Shown: positions 26,775 to 41,000, counted from the stretch's first letter. The stretch: DNA of 64,000 nucleotides from Diprion similis (GCF_021155765.1 NC_060108.1:18377025-18441024), one strand, 5' to 3'. The notes: generated by a model from the letters alone, not told the origin. Numbers and translations: made by a program.

Positions 26775-29269
26775 ATTCCGACGTAATTTTGCGAGAGAAA
26801 TCGATTGAGCGTAGTCCCAGTACGCTGCGAGCAACGCCTGAAAAGTTACGGCCGAAAAACTGCAGATTTTCATCGTCATTTCTCTGCTGTTGGTCCTACG
26901 CTTTTTTTCAAGTGTTTTTTGAGTTCCTGGGGTGCCAATTAGTCGGGAAACGGTCATACAAATCGATTCGGAGATCAAAAATTTTCGGCTCCGAAAATCA
27001 CGTAAAAAGTAAGGCTAACCCCTTTGGATTTTTGGCGAAAATTTCGACGACTTTGAAAAGTGCTGCGAATAATTTTTGAGGGTCCTATTCCGACGTAATT
27101 TTGCGAGAGAAATCGATTGAGCGTAGTCCCAGTACGCTGCGAGCAACGCCTGAAGAGTTACAGCCGAAAAACTGCAGATTTTCATCGTCATTTCTCTGCT
27201 GTTGGTCCTACGCTTTTTTTCAAGCGTTTTTTGAGTTCCTGGGGTGCCAATTAGTCGGGAAATGGTCATACAAATCGATTCGGAGATCAAAAATTTTCGG
27301 CTCCGAAAATCACGAAAAAAGTAAGGCTAACCCCTTTGGATTTTTGGCGAAAATTTCGACGACTTTGAAAAGTGCTGCGAATAATTTTTGAGGGTCCTCT
27401 TCCGACGTAATTTTGCGAGAGAAATCGATTGAGCGTAGTCCCAGGACGCTGCGAGCAACGCCTGAAAAGTTACAGCCAAAAAACTGCAGATTTTCATCGT
27501 CATTTCTCTGCTGTCGGTCCTAGGCTTTTTTTCAAGTGTTTTTTGAGTTCCTGGGGTGTCAATTAGTCAGGAAATGGTCACACAAATCGATTCAGAGATC
27601 AAAAATTTTCGGCTCCGAAAATCACGAAAAAAGTAAGGCTAACCCCTTTGGATTTTTGGCGAAAATTTCGACGACTTTGAAAAGTGCTGCGAATAATTTT
27701 TAAGGGTCCATTTCCGACGTAATTTTGCGAGAGAAATTGATTGAGCGTAGTCCCAGTACGCTGCGAGCAACGCCTGAAAAGTTACGGCCGAAAAACTGCA
27801 GATTTTCATCGCCATTTCTCTGCTGTTGGTCCTAGGCTTTTTTTCAAGTGTTTTTTGAGTTCCTGGGGTGTCAATTAGTCAGGAAATGGTCATACAAATC
27901 GATTCAGAGATCAAAAATTTCCGGCTCCGAAAATCACGAAAAAAGTAAGGCTAACCCCTTTGGATTTTTGGCGAAAATTTCGACGACTTTGAAAAGTGCT
28001 GCGAATAATTTTTGAGGGTCCTATTCCGACGTAATTTTGCGAGAGAAATCGATTGAGCGTAGTCCCAGTACGCTGCGAGCAACGCCTGAAAAGTTACAGC
28101 CAAAAAACTGCAGATTTTCATCGTCATTTCTCTGCTGTTGGTCCTAGGCTTTTTTTCAAGTGTTTTTTGAGTTCCTTGGGTGTCAATTAGTCAGGAAATG
28201 GTCATACAAATCGATTCAGAGATCAAAAATTTCCGGCTCCGAAAATCACGAAAAAAGTAAGGCTAACCCCTTTGGATTTTTGGCGAAAATTTCGACGACA
28301 TTGAAAAGTGCTGCAAATAATTTTTAGGGTCCTATTCCGACGTAATTTTGCGAGAGAAATCGATTGAGCGTAGTCCCAGTACGCTGCGAGCAACGCCTGA
28401 AGAGTTACAGCCGAAAAACTGCAGATTTTCATCGTCATTTCTCTGCTGTTGGTCCTACGCTTTTTTTCAAGTGTTTTTTGAGTTCCTGGGGTGCCAATTA
28501 GTCGGGAAATGGTCATACAAATCGATTCGGAGATCAAAAATTTTCGGCTCCGAAAATCACGAAAAAAGTAAGGCTAACCCCTTTGGATTTTTGGCGAAAA
28601 TTTCGACGACTTTGAAAAGTGCTGCGAATAATTTTTGAGGGTCCAATTCCGACGTAATTTTGCGAGAGAAACCGATTGAGCGTAGTCCCAGTACGCTGCG
28701 AGCAACGCCTGAAAAGTTACGGCCGAAAAACTGCAGATTTTCATCGTCATTTCTCTGCTGTTGGTCCTACGCTTTTTTTCAAGTGTTTTTTGAGTTCCTG
28801 GGGTGCCAATTAGTCGGAAAATGGTCATACAAATCGATTCGGAGATCAAAAATTTTCGGCTCCGAAAATCACGAAAAAAGTAAGGCTAACCCCTTTGGAT
28901 TTTTGGCGAAAATTTCGACGACTTTGAAAAGTGCTGCGAATAATTTTTGAGGGTCCAATTCCGACGTAATTTTGCGAGAGAAATCGATTGAGCGTAGTCC
29001 CAGTACGCTGCGAGCAACGCCTGAAAAGTTACGGCCGAAAAACTGCAGATTTTCATCGTCATTTCTCTGCTGTTGGTCCTAGGCTTTTTTTCAAGTGTTT
29101 TTTGAGTTCCTGGGGTGTCAATTAGTCAGGAAATGGTCATACAAATCGATTCAGAGATCAAAAATTTCCGGCTCCGAAAATCACGAAAAAAGTAAGGCTA
29201 ACCCCTTTGGATTTTTGGCGAAAATTTCGACGACTTTGAAAAGTGCTGCAAATAATTTTTGAGGGTCCA
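26775..29269 (+). repeat. higher-order block 3: eight monomers, 2,495 bp, B and C swapped
   Basis: The length is identical to block 2, but the order is A C B* D E F G H. The B* unit (27398-27709) carries a private set: CCAGGACG, CTGTCGG, CACACAAATC and GGGTCCATTTCCG. The E deletion recurs near 28326, exactly 2,495 bp after the one in block 2, and CACGTAAAA recurs at the same spacing. Confidence 0.85.
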
Positions 29270-32076
29270 ATTCCGACGTAATTTTGCGAGAGAAATCGAT
29301 TGAGCGTAGTCCCAGTACGCTGCGAGCAACGCCTGAAAAGTTACGGCCGAAAAACTGCAGATTTTCATCGTCATTTCTCTGCTGTTGGTCCTACGCTTTT
29401 TTTCAAGTGTTTTTTGAGTTCCTGGGGTGCCAATTAGTCGGGAAACGGTCATACAAATCGATTCGGAGATCAAAAATTTTCGGCTCCGAAAATCACGTAA
29501 AAAGTAAGGCTAACCCCTTTGGATTTTTGGCGAAAATTTCGACGACTTTGAAAAGTGCTGCGAATAATTTTTGAGGGTCCTATTCCGACGTAATTTTGCG
29601 AGAGAAATCGATTGAGCGTAGTCCCAGTACGCTGCGAGCAACGCCTGAAGAGTTACAGCCGAAAAACTGCAGATTTTCATCGTCATTTCTCTGCTGTTGG
29701 TCCTACGCTTTTTTTCAAGTGTTTTTTGAGTTCCTGGGGTGCCAATTAGTCGGGAAATGGTCATACAAATCGATTCGGAGATCAAAAATTTTCGGCTCCG
29801 AAAATCACGAAAAAAGTAAGGCTAACCCCTTTGGATTTTTGGCGAAAATTTCGACGACTTTGAAAAGTGCTGCGAATAATTTTTGAGGGTCCAATTCCGA
29901 CGTAATTTTGCGAGAGAAATCGATTGAGCGTAGTCCCAGTACGCTGCGAGCAACGCCTGAAAAGTTACGGCCGAAAAACTGCAGATTTTCATCGTCATTT
30001 CTCTGCTGTTGGTCCTACGCTTTTTTTCAAGTGTTTTTTGAGTTCCTGGGGTGCCAATTAGTCGGAAAATGGTCATACAAATCGATTCGGAGATCAAAAA
30101 TTTTCGGCTCCGAAAATCACGAAAAAAGTAAGGCTAACCCCTTTGGATTTTTGGCGAAAATTTCGACGACTTGGAAAAGTGCTGCGAATAATTTTTGAGG
30201 GTCCAATTCCGACGTAATTTTGCGAGAGAAATCGATTGAGCGTAGTCCCAGTACGCTGCGAGCAACGCCTGAAGAGTTACAGCCGAAAAACTGCAGATTT
30301 TCATCGTCATTTCTCTGCTGTTGGTCCTACGCTTTTTTTCAAGTGTTTTTTGAGTTCCTGGGGTGCCAATTAGTCGGGAAATGGTCATACAAATCGATTC
30401 GGAGATCAAAAATTTTCGGCTCCGAAAATCACGAAAAAAGTAAGGCTAACCCCTTTGGATTTTTGGCGAAAATTTCGACGACTTTGAAAAGTGCTGCGAA
30501 TAATTTTTGAGGGTCCTATTCCGACGTAATTTTGCGAGAGAAATCGATTGAGCGTAGTCCCAGTACGCTGCGAGCAACGCCTGAAGAGTTACAGCCGAAA
30601 AACTGCAGATTTTCATCGTCATTTCTCTGCTGTTGGTCCTACGCTTTTTTTCAAGTGTTTTTTGAGTTCCTGGGGTGCCAATTAGTCAGGAAATGGTCAT
30701 ACAAATCGATTCAGAGATCAAAAATTTCCGGCTCCGAAAATCACGAAAAAAGTAAGGCTAACCCCTTTGGATTTTTGGCGAAAATTTCGACGACTTTGAA
30801 AAGTGCTGCAAATAATTTTTAGGGTCCTATTCCGACGTAATTTTGCGAGAGAAATCGATTGAGCGTAGTCCCAGTACGCTGCGAGCAACGCCTGAAGAGT
30901 TACAGCCGAAAAACTGCAGATTTTCATCGTCATTTCTCTGCTGTTGGTCCTACGCTTTTTTTCAAGTGTTTTTTGAGTTCCTGGGGTGCCAATTAGTCGG
31001 GAAATGGTCATGCAAATCGATTCGGAGATCAAAAATTTTCGGCTCCGAAAATCACGAAAAAAGTAAGGCTAACCCCTTTGGATTTTTGGCGAAAATTTCG
31101 ACGACTTTGAAAAGTGCTGCGAATAATTTTTGAGGGTCCTATTCCGACGTAATTTTGCGAGAGAAATCGATTGAGCGTAGTCCCAGTACGCTGCGAGCAA
31201 CGCCTGAAAAGTTACGGCCGAAAAACTGCAGATTTTCATCGTCATTTCTCTGCTGTTGGTCCTACGCTTTTTTTCAAGTGTTTTTTGAGTTCCTGGGGTG
31301 CCAATTAGTCGGAAAATGGTCATACAAATCGATTCGGAGATCAAAAATTTTCGGCTCCGAAAATCACGAAAAAAGTAAAGCTAACCCCTTTGGATTTTTG
31401 GCGAAAATTTCGACGACTTTGAAAAGTGCTGCGAATAATTTTTGAGGGTCCAATTCCGACGTAATTTTGCGGGAGAAATCGATTGAGCGTAGTCCCAGTA
31501 CGCTGCGAGCAACGCCTGAAAAGTTACGGCCGAAAAACTGCAGATTTTCATCGTCATTTCTCTGCTGTTGGTCCTAGGCTTTTTTTCAAGTGTTTTTTGA
31601 GTTCCTGGGGTGTCAATTAGTCAGGAAATGGTCATACAAATCGATTCAGAGATCAAAAATTTCCGGCTCCGAAAATCACGAAAAAAGTAAGGCTAACCCC
31701 TTTGGATTTTTGGCGAAAATTTCGACGACTTTGAAAAGTGCTGCAGATAATTTTTGAGGGTCCTATTCCGACGTAATTTTGCGAGAGAAATCGATTGAGC
31801 GTAGTCCCAGTACGCTGCGAGCAACGCCTGAAGAGTTACAGCCGAAAAACTGCAGATTTTCATCGTCATTTCTCTGCTGTTGGTCCTAGGCTTTTTTTCA
31901 AGTGTTTTTTGAGTTCCTGGGGTGTCAATTAGTCAGGAAATGGTCATACAAATCGATTCAGAGATCAAAAATTTCCGGCTCCGAAAATCACGAAAAAAGT
32001 AAGGCTAACCCCTTTGGATTTTTGGCGAAAATTTCGACGACTTTGAAAAGTGCTGCAAATAATTTTTGAGGGTCCT
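29270..32076 (+). repeat. higher-order block 4: nine monomers, 2,807 bp, with chimeric units
   Basis: The block starts with a type A unit and ends before the next type A unit at 32077, giving 9 x 312 minus 1. It lacks B and D and contains two hybrid units. One (30518-30828) has a C-like first part and an E-like second part including the 1-bp deletion. The other (31765-32076) begins C-like and continues H-like. Confidence 0.8.
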
Positions 32077-35000
32077 ATTCCGACGTAATTTTGCGAGAGA
32101 AATCGATTGAGCGTAGTCCCAGTACGCTGCGAGCAACGCCTGAAAAGTTACGGCCGAAAAACTGCAGATTTTCATCGTCATTTCTCTGCTGTTGGTCCTA
32201 CGCTTTTTATCAAGTGTTTTTTGAGTTCCTGGGGTGCCAATTAGTCGGGAAACGGTCATACAAATCGATTCGGAGATCAAAAATTTTCGGCTCCGAAAAT
32301 CACGTAAAAAGTAAGGCTAACCCCTTTGGATTTTTGGCGAAAATTTCGACGACTTTGAAAAGTGCTGCGAATAATTTTTGAGGGTCCTATTCCGACGTAA
32401 TTTTGCGAGAGAAATCGATTGAGCGTAGTCCCAGTACGCTGCGAGCAACGCCTGAAGAGTTACAGCCGAAAAACTGCAGATTTTCATCGTCATTTCTCTG
32501 CTGTTGGTCCTACGCTTTTTTTCAAGTGTTTTTTGAGTTCCTGGGGTGCCAATTAGTCGGGAAATGGTCATACAAATCGATTCGGAGATCAAAAATTTTC
32601 GGCTCCGAAAATCACGAAAAAAGTAAGGCTAACCCCTTTGGATTTTTGGCGAAAATTTCGACGACTTTGAAAAGTGCTGCGAATAATTTTTGAGGGTCCA
32701 ATTCCGACGTAATTTTGCGAGAGAAATCGATTGAGCGTAGTCCCAGTACGCTGCGAGCAACGCCTGAAAAGTTACAGCCGAAAAACTGCAGATTTTCATC
32801 GTCATTTCTCTGCTGTTGGTCCTACGCTTTTTTTCAAGTGTTTTTTGAGTTTCTGGGGTGTCAATTAGTCGGGAAATGGTCATACAAATCGATTCGGAGA
32901 TCAAAAATTTTCGGCTCCGAAAATCACGAAAAAAGTAAGGCTAACCCCTTTGGATTTTTGGCGAAAATTTCGACGACTTTGAAAAGTGCTGCGAATAATT
33001 TTTGAGGGTCCTATTCCGACGTAATTTTGCGAGAGAAATCGATTGAGCGTAGTCCCAGTACGCTGCGAGCAACGCCTGAAAAGTTACGGCCGAAAAACTG
33101 CAGATTTTCATCGTCATTTCTCTGCTGTTGGTCCTACGCTTTTTTTCAAGTGTTTTTTGAGTTCCTGGGGTGCCAATTAGTCGGGAAATGGTCATACAAA
33201 TCGATTCGGAGATCAAAAATTTTCGGCTCCGAAAATCACGAAAAAAGTAAGGCTAACCCCTTTGGATTTTTGGCGAAAATTTCGACGACTTTGAAAAGTG
33301 CTGCGAATAATTTTTGAGGGTCCAATTCCGACGTAATTTTGCGAGAGAAATCGATTGAGCGTAGTCCCAGTACGCTGCGAGCAACGCCTGAAAAGTTACG
33401 GCCGAAAAACTGCAGATTTTCATCGTCATTTCTCTGCTGTTGGTCCTACGCTTTTTTTCAAGTGTTTTTTGAGTTCCTGGGGTGCCAATTAGTCGGAAAA
33501 TGGTCATACAAATCGATTCGGAGATCAAAAATTTTCGGCTCCGAAAATCACGAAAAAAGTAAGGCTAACCCCTTTGGATTTTTGGCGAAAATTTCGACGA
33601 CTTTGAAAAGTGCTGCGAATAATTTTTGAGGGTCCTATTCCGACGTAATTTTGCGAGAGAAATCGATTGAGCGTAGTCCCAGGACGCTGCGAGCAACGCC
33701 TGAAAAGTTACAGCCAAAAAACTGCAGATTTTCATCGTCATTTCTCTGCTGTCGGTCCTAGGCTTTTTTTCAAGTGTTTTTTGAGTTCCTGGGGTGTCAA
33801 TTAGTCAGGAAATGGTCACACAAATCGATTCAGAGATCAAAAATTTTCGGCTCCGAAAATCACGAAAAAAGTAAGGCTAACCCCTTTGGATTTTTGGCGA
33901 AAATTTCGACGACTTTGAAAAGTGCTGCGAATAATTTTTGAGGGTCCATTTCCGACGTAATTTTGCGAGAGAAATTGATTGAGCGTAGTCCCAGTACGCT
34001 GCGAGCAACGCCTGAAAAGTTACAGCCGAAAAACTGCAGATTTTTATCGTCATTTCTCTGCTGTTGGTCCTACGCTTTTTTTCAAGTGTTTTTTGAGTTC
34101 CTGGGGTGCCAATTATTCGGAAAATGGTCATACAAATCGATTCGGAGATCAAAAATTTTCGGCTCCGAAAATCACGTAAAAAGTAAGGCTAACCCCTTTG
34201 GATTTTTGGCGAAAATTTCGACGACTTTGAAAAGTGCTGCGAATAATTTTTGAGGGTCCTATTCCGACGTAATTTTGCGAGCGAAATCGATTGAGCGTAG
34301 TCCCAGTACGCTGCGAGCAACGCCTGAAAAGTTACAGCCGAAAAACTGCAGATTTTCATCGTCATTTCTCTGCTGTTGGTCCTACGCTTTTTTTCAAGTG
34401 TTTTTTGAGTTCCTGGGGTGTCAATTAGTCGGGAAATGGTCATACAAATCGATTCGGAGATCAAAAATTTTCGGCTCCGAAAATCACGAAAAAAGTAAGG
34501 CTAACCCCTTTGGATTTTTGGCGAAAATTTCGACGACTTTGAAAAGTGCTGCGAATAATTTTTGAGGGTCCTATTCCGACGTAATTTTGCGAGAGAAATC
34601 GATTGAGCGTAGTCCCAGTACGCTGCGAGCAACGCCTGAAAAGTTACGGCCGAAAAACTGCAGATTTTCATCGTCATTTCTCTGCTGTTGGTCCTACGCT
34701 TTTTTTCAAATGTTTTTTGAGTTCCTGGGGTGCCAATTAGTCGGGAAATGGTCATACAAATCGATTCGGAGATCAAAAATTTTCGGCTCCGAAAATCACG
34801 AAAAAAGTAAGGCTAACCCCTTTGGATTTTTGGCGAAAATTTCGACGACTTTGAAAAGTGCTGCGAATAATTTTTGAGGGTACTATTCCGACGTAATTTT
34901 GCGAGAGAAATCGATTGAGCGTAGTCCCAGTACGCTGCGAGCAACGCCTGAAGAGTTACAGCCGAAAAACTGCAGATTTATATCGTCATTTCTCTGCTGT

Positions 35001-38000
35001 TGGTCCTACGCTTTTTTTCAAGTGTTTTTTGAGTTCCTGGGGTGCCAATTAGTCGGAAAATGGTCATACAAATCAATTCGGAGATCAAAAATTCTCGGCT
35101 CCGAAAATCACGAAAAAAGTAAGGCTAACCCCTTTGGATTTTTGGCTAAAATTTCGACGACTTTGAAAAGTGCTGCGAATAATTTTTGAGGGTCCTGTTC
35201 CGACGTAATTTTGCGAGAGAAATCGATTGAGCGTAGTCCCAGTACGCTGCGAGCAACGCCTGGAAAGTTACAGCCGAAAAACTGCAGATTTTCATTGTCA
35301 TTTCTCTGCTGTTGGTCCTACGCTTTTTTTCAAGTGTTTTTTGAGTTCCTGGGGTGCCAATCAGTCGGGAAATGGTCATACAAATCGATTCGGAGATCAA
35401 AAATTTTCGGCTCCGAAAATCACGAAAAAAGTAAGGCTAACCCCTTTGGATTTTTGGCGAAAATTTCGACGACTTTGAAAAGTGCTGCGAATAATTTTTG
35501 AGGCTCCTATTCCGACGTAATTTTGCGAGAGAAATCGATTGAGCGTAGTCCCAGTACGCTGCGAGCAACGCCTGAAAAGTTACAGCCAAAAAACTGCAGA
35601 TTTTCATCGTCATTTCTCTGCTGTTGGTCCTAGGCTTTTTTTCAAGTGTTTTTTGAGTTCCTGGGGTGTCAATTAGTCGGGAAATGGTCATACAAATCGA
35701 TTCAGAGATCAAAAATTTTCGGCTCCGAAAATCACGAAAAAAGTAAGGCTAACCCCTTTGGATTTTTGGCGAAAATTTCGACGACTTTGAAAAGTGCTGC
35801 GAATAATTTCTGAGGGTCCTATTCCGACGTAATTTTGCGAGAGAAATCGATTGAGCGTAGTCCCAGTACGCTGCGAGCAACGCCTGAAAAGTGACGGCCG
35901 AAAAACTGCAGATTTTCATCGTCATTTCTCTGCTGTTGGTCCTACGCTTTTTTTCAAGTGTTTTTTGAGTTCCTGGGGTGCCAATTAGTCGGAAAATGGT
36001 CATACAAATCGATTCGGAGATCAAAAATTTCCGGCTCCGAAAATCACGAAAAAAGTAAGGCTAACCCCTTTGGATTTTTTGCGAAAATTTCGACGACTTT
36101 GAAAAGTGCTGCGAATAATTTTTGAGGGTCCTATTCCGACGTAATTTTGCGAGAGAAATCGATTGAGCGTAGTCCCAGTACGCTGCGAGCAACGCCTGAA
36201 AAGTTACAGCCGAAAAACTGCAGATTTTCATCGTCATTTCTCTGCTGTTGGTCCTACGCTTTTTTTCAAGTGTTTTTTGAGTTCCTGGGGTGTCAATTAG
36301 TCGGGAAATGGTCATACAAATCGATTCGGAGATCAAAAATTTTCGGCTCCGAAAATCACGAAAAAAGTAAGGCTAACCCCTTTGGATTTTTGGCGAAAAT
36401 TTCGACGACTTTGAAAAGTGCTGCGAATAATTTTTGAGGGTCCTATTCCGACGTAATTTTGCGAGAGAAATCGATTGAGCGTAGTCCCAGTACGCTGCGA
36501 GCAACGCCTGAAAAGTTACAGCCAAAAAACTGCAGATTTTCATCGTCATTTCTCTGCTGTTGGTCCTAGGCTTTTTTTCAAGTGTTTTTTGAGTTTCTGG
36601 GGTGTCAATTAGTCGGGAAATGGTCATACAAATCGATTCAGAGATCAAAAATTTTCGGCTCCGAAAATCACGAAAAAAGTAAGGCTAACCCCTTTGGATT
36701 TTTGGCGAAAATTTCGACGACTTTGAAAAGTGCTGCGAATAATTTTTGAGGGTCCTATTCCGACGTAATTTTGCGAGAGAAATCGATTTAGCGTAGTCCC
36801 AGTACGCTGCGAGCAACGCCTGAAGAGTTACAGCCGAAAAACTGCAGATTTTTATCGTCATTTCTCTGCTGTTGGTCCTACGCTTTTTTTCAAGTGTTTT
36901 TTGAGTTCCTGGGGTGCCAATTAGTCGGAAAATGGTCATACAAATCGATTCGGAGATCAAAAATTTTCGGCTCCGAAAATCACGAAAAAAGTAAGGCTAA
37001 CCCCTTTGGATTTTTGGCGAAAATTTCGACGACTTTGAAAAGTGCTGCGAATAATTTTTGAGGGTCCTGTTCCGACGTAATTTTGCGAGAGAAATCGATT
37101 GAGCGTAGTCCCAGTACGCTGCGAGCAACGCCTGGAAAGTTACAGCCGAAAAACTGCAGATTTTCATTGTCATTTCTCTGCTGTTGGTCCTACGCTTTTT
37201 TTCAAGTGTTTTTTGAGTTCCTGGGGTGCCAATTAGTCGGGAAATGGTCATACAAATCGATTCGGAGATCAAAAATTTTCGGCTCCGAAAATCACGAAAA
37301 AAGTAAGGCTAACCCCTTTGGATTTTTGGCGAAAATTTCGACGACTTTGAAAAGTGCTGCGAATAATTTTTGAGGGTCATATTCCGACGTAATTTTGCGA
37401 GAGAAATCGATTGAGCGTAGTCCCAGTACGCTGCGAGCAACGCCTGAAAAGTTACGGCCGAAAAACTGCAGATTTTCATCGTCATTTCTCTGCTGTTGGT
37501 CCTACGCTTTTTTTCAAGTGTTTTTTGAGTTCCTGGGGTGCCAATTAGTCGGAAAATGGTCATACAAATCGATTCGGAGATCAAAAATTTTCGGCTCCGA
37601 AAATCACGAAAAAAGTAAGGCCAACCCCTTTGGATTTTTGGCGAAAATTTCGACGACTTTGAAAAGTGCTGCGAATAATTTTTGAGGGTCCTATTCCGAC
37701 GTAATTTTGCGAGAGAAATCGATTGAGCGTAGTCCTAGTACGCTGCGAGCAACGCCTGAAAAGTTACGGCCGAAAAACTGCAGATTTTTATCGTCATTTC
37801 TCTGCTGTTGGTCCTACGCTTTTTTTCAAGTGTTTTTTGAGTTCCTGGGGTGCCAATTAGTCGGAAAATGGTCATACAAATCGATTCGGAGATCAAAAAT
37901 TTTCGGCTCCGAAAATCACGAAAAAAGTAAGGCTAACCCCTTTGGATTTTTGGCGAAAATTTCGACGACTTTGAAAAGTGCTGCGAATAATTTTTGAGGG

Positions 38001-41000
38001 TCCTATTCCGACGTAATTTTGCGAGAGAAATCGATTGAGCGTAGTCCCAGTACGCTGCGAGCAACGCCTGAAGAGTTACAGCCGAAAAACTGCAGATTTT
38101 TATCGTCATTTCTCTGCTGTTGGTCCTACGCTTTTTTTTAAGTGTTTTTTGAGTTCCTGGGGTGCCAATTAGTCGGAAAATGGTCATACAAATCGATTCG
38201 GAGATCAAAAATTTCCGGCTCCGAAAATCACGAAAAAAGTAAGGCTAACCCCTTTGGATTTTTTGCGAAAATTTCGACGACTTTGAAAAGTGCTGCGAAT
38301 AATTTTTGAGGGTCCTATTCCGACGTAATTTTGCGAGAGAAATCGATTGAGCGTAGTCCCAGTACGCTGCGAGCAACGCCTGAAAAGTTACAGCCGAAAA
38401 ACTGCAGATTTTCATCGTCATTTCTCTGCTGTTGGTCCTACGCTTTTTTTCAAGTGTTTTTTGAGTTCCTGGGGTGTCAATTAGTCGGGAAATGGTCATA
38501 CAAATCGATTCGGAGATCAAAAATTTTCGGCTCCGAAAATCACGAAAAAAGTAAGGCTAACCCGTTTGGATTTTTGGCGAAAATTTCGACGACTTTGAAA
38601 AGTGCTGCGAATAATTTCTGAGTGTCCTGTTCCGACGTAATTTTGCGAGAGAAATCGATTGAGCGTAGTCCCAGTACGCTGCGAGCAACGCCTGGAAAGT
38701 TACAGCCGAAAAACTGCAGATTTTCATTGTCATTTCTCTGCTGTTGGTCCTACGCTTTTTTTCAAGTGTTTTTTGAGTTCCTGGGGTGCCAATTAGTCGG
38801 GAAATGGTCATACAAATCGATTCGGAGATCAAAAATTTTCGGCTCCGAAAATCACGAAAAAAGTAAGGCTAACCCCTTTGGATTTTTGGCGAAAATTTCG
38901 ACGACTTTGAAAAGTGCTGCGAATAATTCTTGAGGGTCCTATTCCGATGTAATTTTGCGAGAGAAATCGATTGAGCGTAGTCCCAGTACGCTGCGAGCAA
39001 CGCCTGAAAAGTTACAGCCAAAAAACTGCAGATTTTCATCGTCATTTCTCTGCCGTTGGTCCTAGGCTTTTTTTCAAGTGTTCTTTGAGTTCCTGGGGTG
39101 TCAATTAGTCAGGAAATGGTCATACAAATCCATTCAGAGATCAAAAATTTTCGGCTCCGAAAATCACGAAAAAAGCAAGGCTAACCCCTTTGGATTTTCG
39201 GTGAAAATTTCGACGACTTTGAAAAGTGCTGCGAATAATTTTTGAGGGTCCCATTCCGACGTAATTTTGCGAGAGAAATCGATTGAGCGTAGTCCCAGTA
39301 CGCTGCGAGCAACGCCTGAAGAGTTACAGCCGAAAAACTGCACATTTTTATCGTCATTTCTCTGCTGTTGGTTCTACGCTTTTTTTCAAGTGTTTTTTGA
39401 GTTCCTGGGGTGCCAATTAGTCGGAAAATGGTCATACAAATCGATTCGGAGATCAAAAATTTTCGGCTCCGAAAATCACGAAAAAAGTAAGGCTAACCCC
39501 TTTGGATTTTTGGCGAAAATTTCGACGACTTTGAAAAGTGCTGCGAATAATTTTTGAGGGTCCTATTCCGACGTAATTTCGCGAGAGAAATCGATTGAGC
39601 GTAGTCCCAGTACGCTGCGAGCAACGCCTGGAAAGTTACAGCCGAAAAACTGCAGATTTTCGTTGTCATTTCTCTGCTGTTGGTCCTACGCTTCTTTTCA
39701 AGTGTTTTTTGAGTTCCTGGGGTGCCAATTAGTCGGGAAATGGTCATACAAATCGATTCGGAGATCAAAAATTTTGGGCTCCGAAAATCACGAAAAAAGT
39801 AAGGCTAACCCCTTTGGATTTTTGGCGAAAATTTCGACGACTTTGAAAAGTGCTGCGAATAATTTTTGAGGGTCCTATTCCGACGTAATTTTGCGAGAGA
39901 AATCGATTGAGCGTAGTCCCAGTACGCTGCGAGCAACGCCTGAAGAGTTACAGCCGAAAAACTGCAGATTTTTATCGTCATTTCTCTGCTGTTGGTCCTA
40001 CGCTTTTTTTCAAGTGTTTTTTGAGTTCCTGGGGTGCCAATTAGTCGGAAAATGGTCATACAAATCGATTCGGAGATCAAAAATTTTCGGCTCCGAAAAT
40101 CACGAAAAAAGTAAGGCTAACCCCTTTGGATTTTTGGCGAAAATTTCGACGACTTTGAAAAGTGCTGCGAATAATTTTTGAGGGTCCTGTTCCGACGTAA
40201 TTTTGCGAGAGAAATCGATTGAGCGTAGTCCCAGTACGCTGCGAGCAACGCCTGAAGAGTTACAGCCGAAAAACTGCAGATTTTCATCGTCATTTCTCTG
40301 CTGTTGGTCCTACGCTTTTTTTCAAGTGTTTTTTGAGTTCCTGGGGTGCCAATTAGTCGGAAAATGGTCATACAAATCGATTCGGAGATCAAAAATTTTC
40401 GGCTCCGAAAATCACGAAAAAAGTAAGGCTAACCCCTTTGGATTTTTGGCGAAAATTTCGACGACTTTGAAAAGTGCTGCGAATAATTTTTGAGGGTCCT
40501 ATTCCGACGTAATTTTGCGAGAGAAATCGATTGAGCGTAGTCCCAGTACGCTGCGAGCAACGCCTGAAGAGTTACAGCCGAAAAACTGCAGATTTTTATC
40601 GTCATTTCTCTGCTGTTGGTCCTACGCTTTTTTTCAAGTGTTTTTTGAGTTCCTGGGGTGCCAATTAGTCGGAAAATGGTCATACAAATCGATTCGCAGA
40701 TCAAAAATTTTCGCCTCCGAAAATCACGAAAAAAGTAAGGCTAACCCCTTTGGATTTTTGGCGAAAATTTCGACGACTTTGAAAAGTGCTGCGAATAATT
40801 TTTGAGGGTCCTATTCCGACGTAATTTTGCGAGAGAAATCGATTGAGCGTAGTCCCAGTACGCTGCGAGCAACGCCTGAAGAGTTACAGCCGAAAAACTG
40901 CACATTTTTATCGTCATTTCTCTGCTGTTGGTCCTACGCTTTTTTTCAAGTGTTTTTTGAGTTCCTGGGGTGCCAATTAGTCGGAAAATGGTCATACAAA

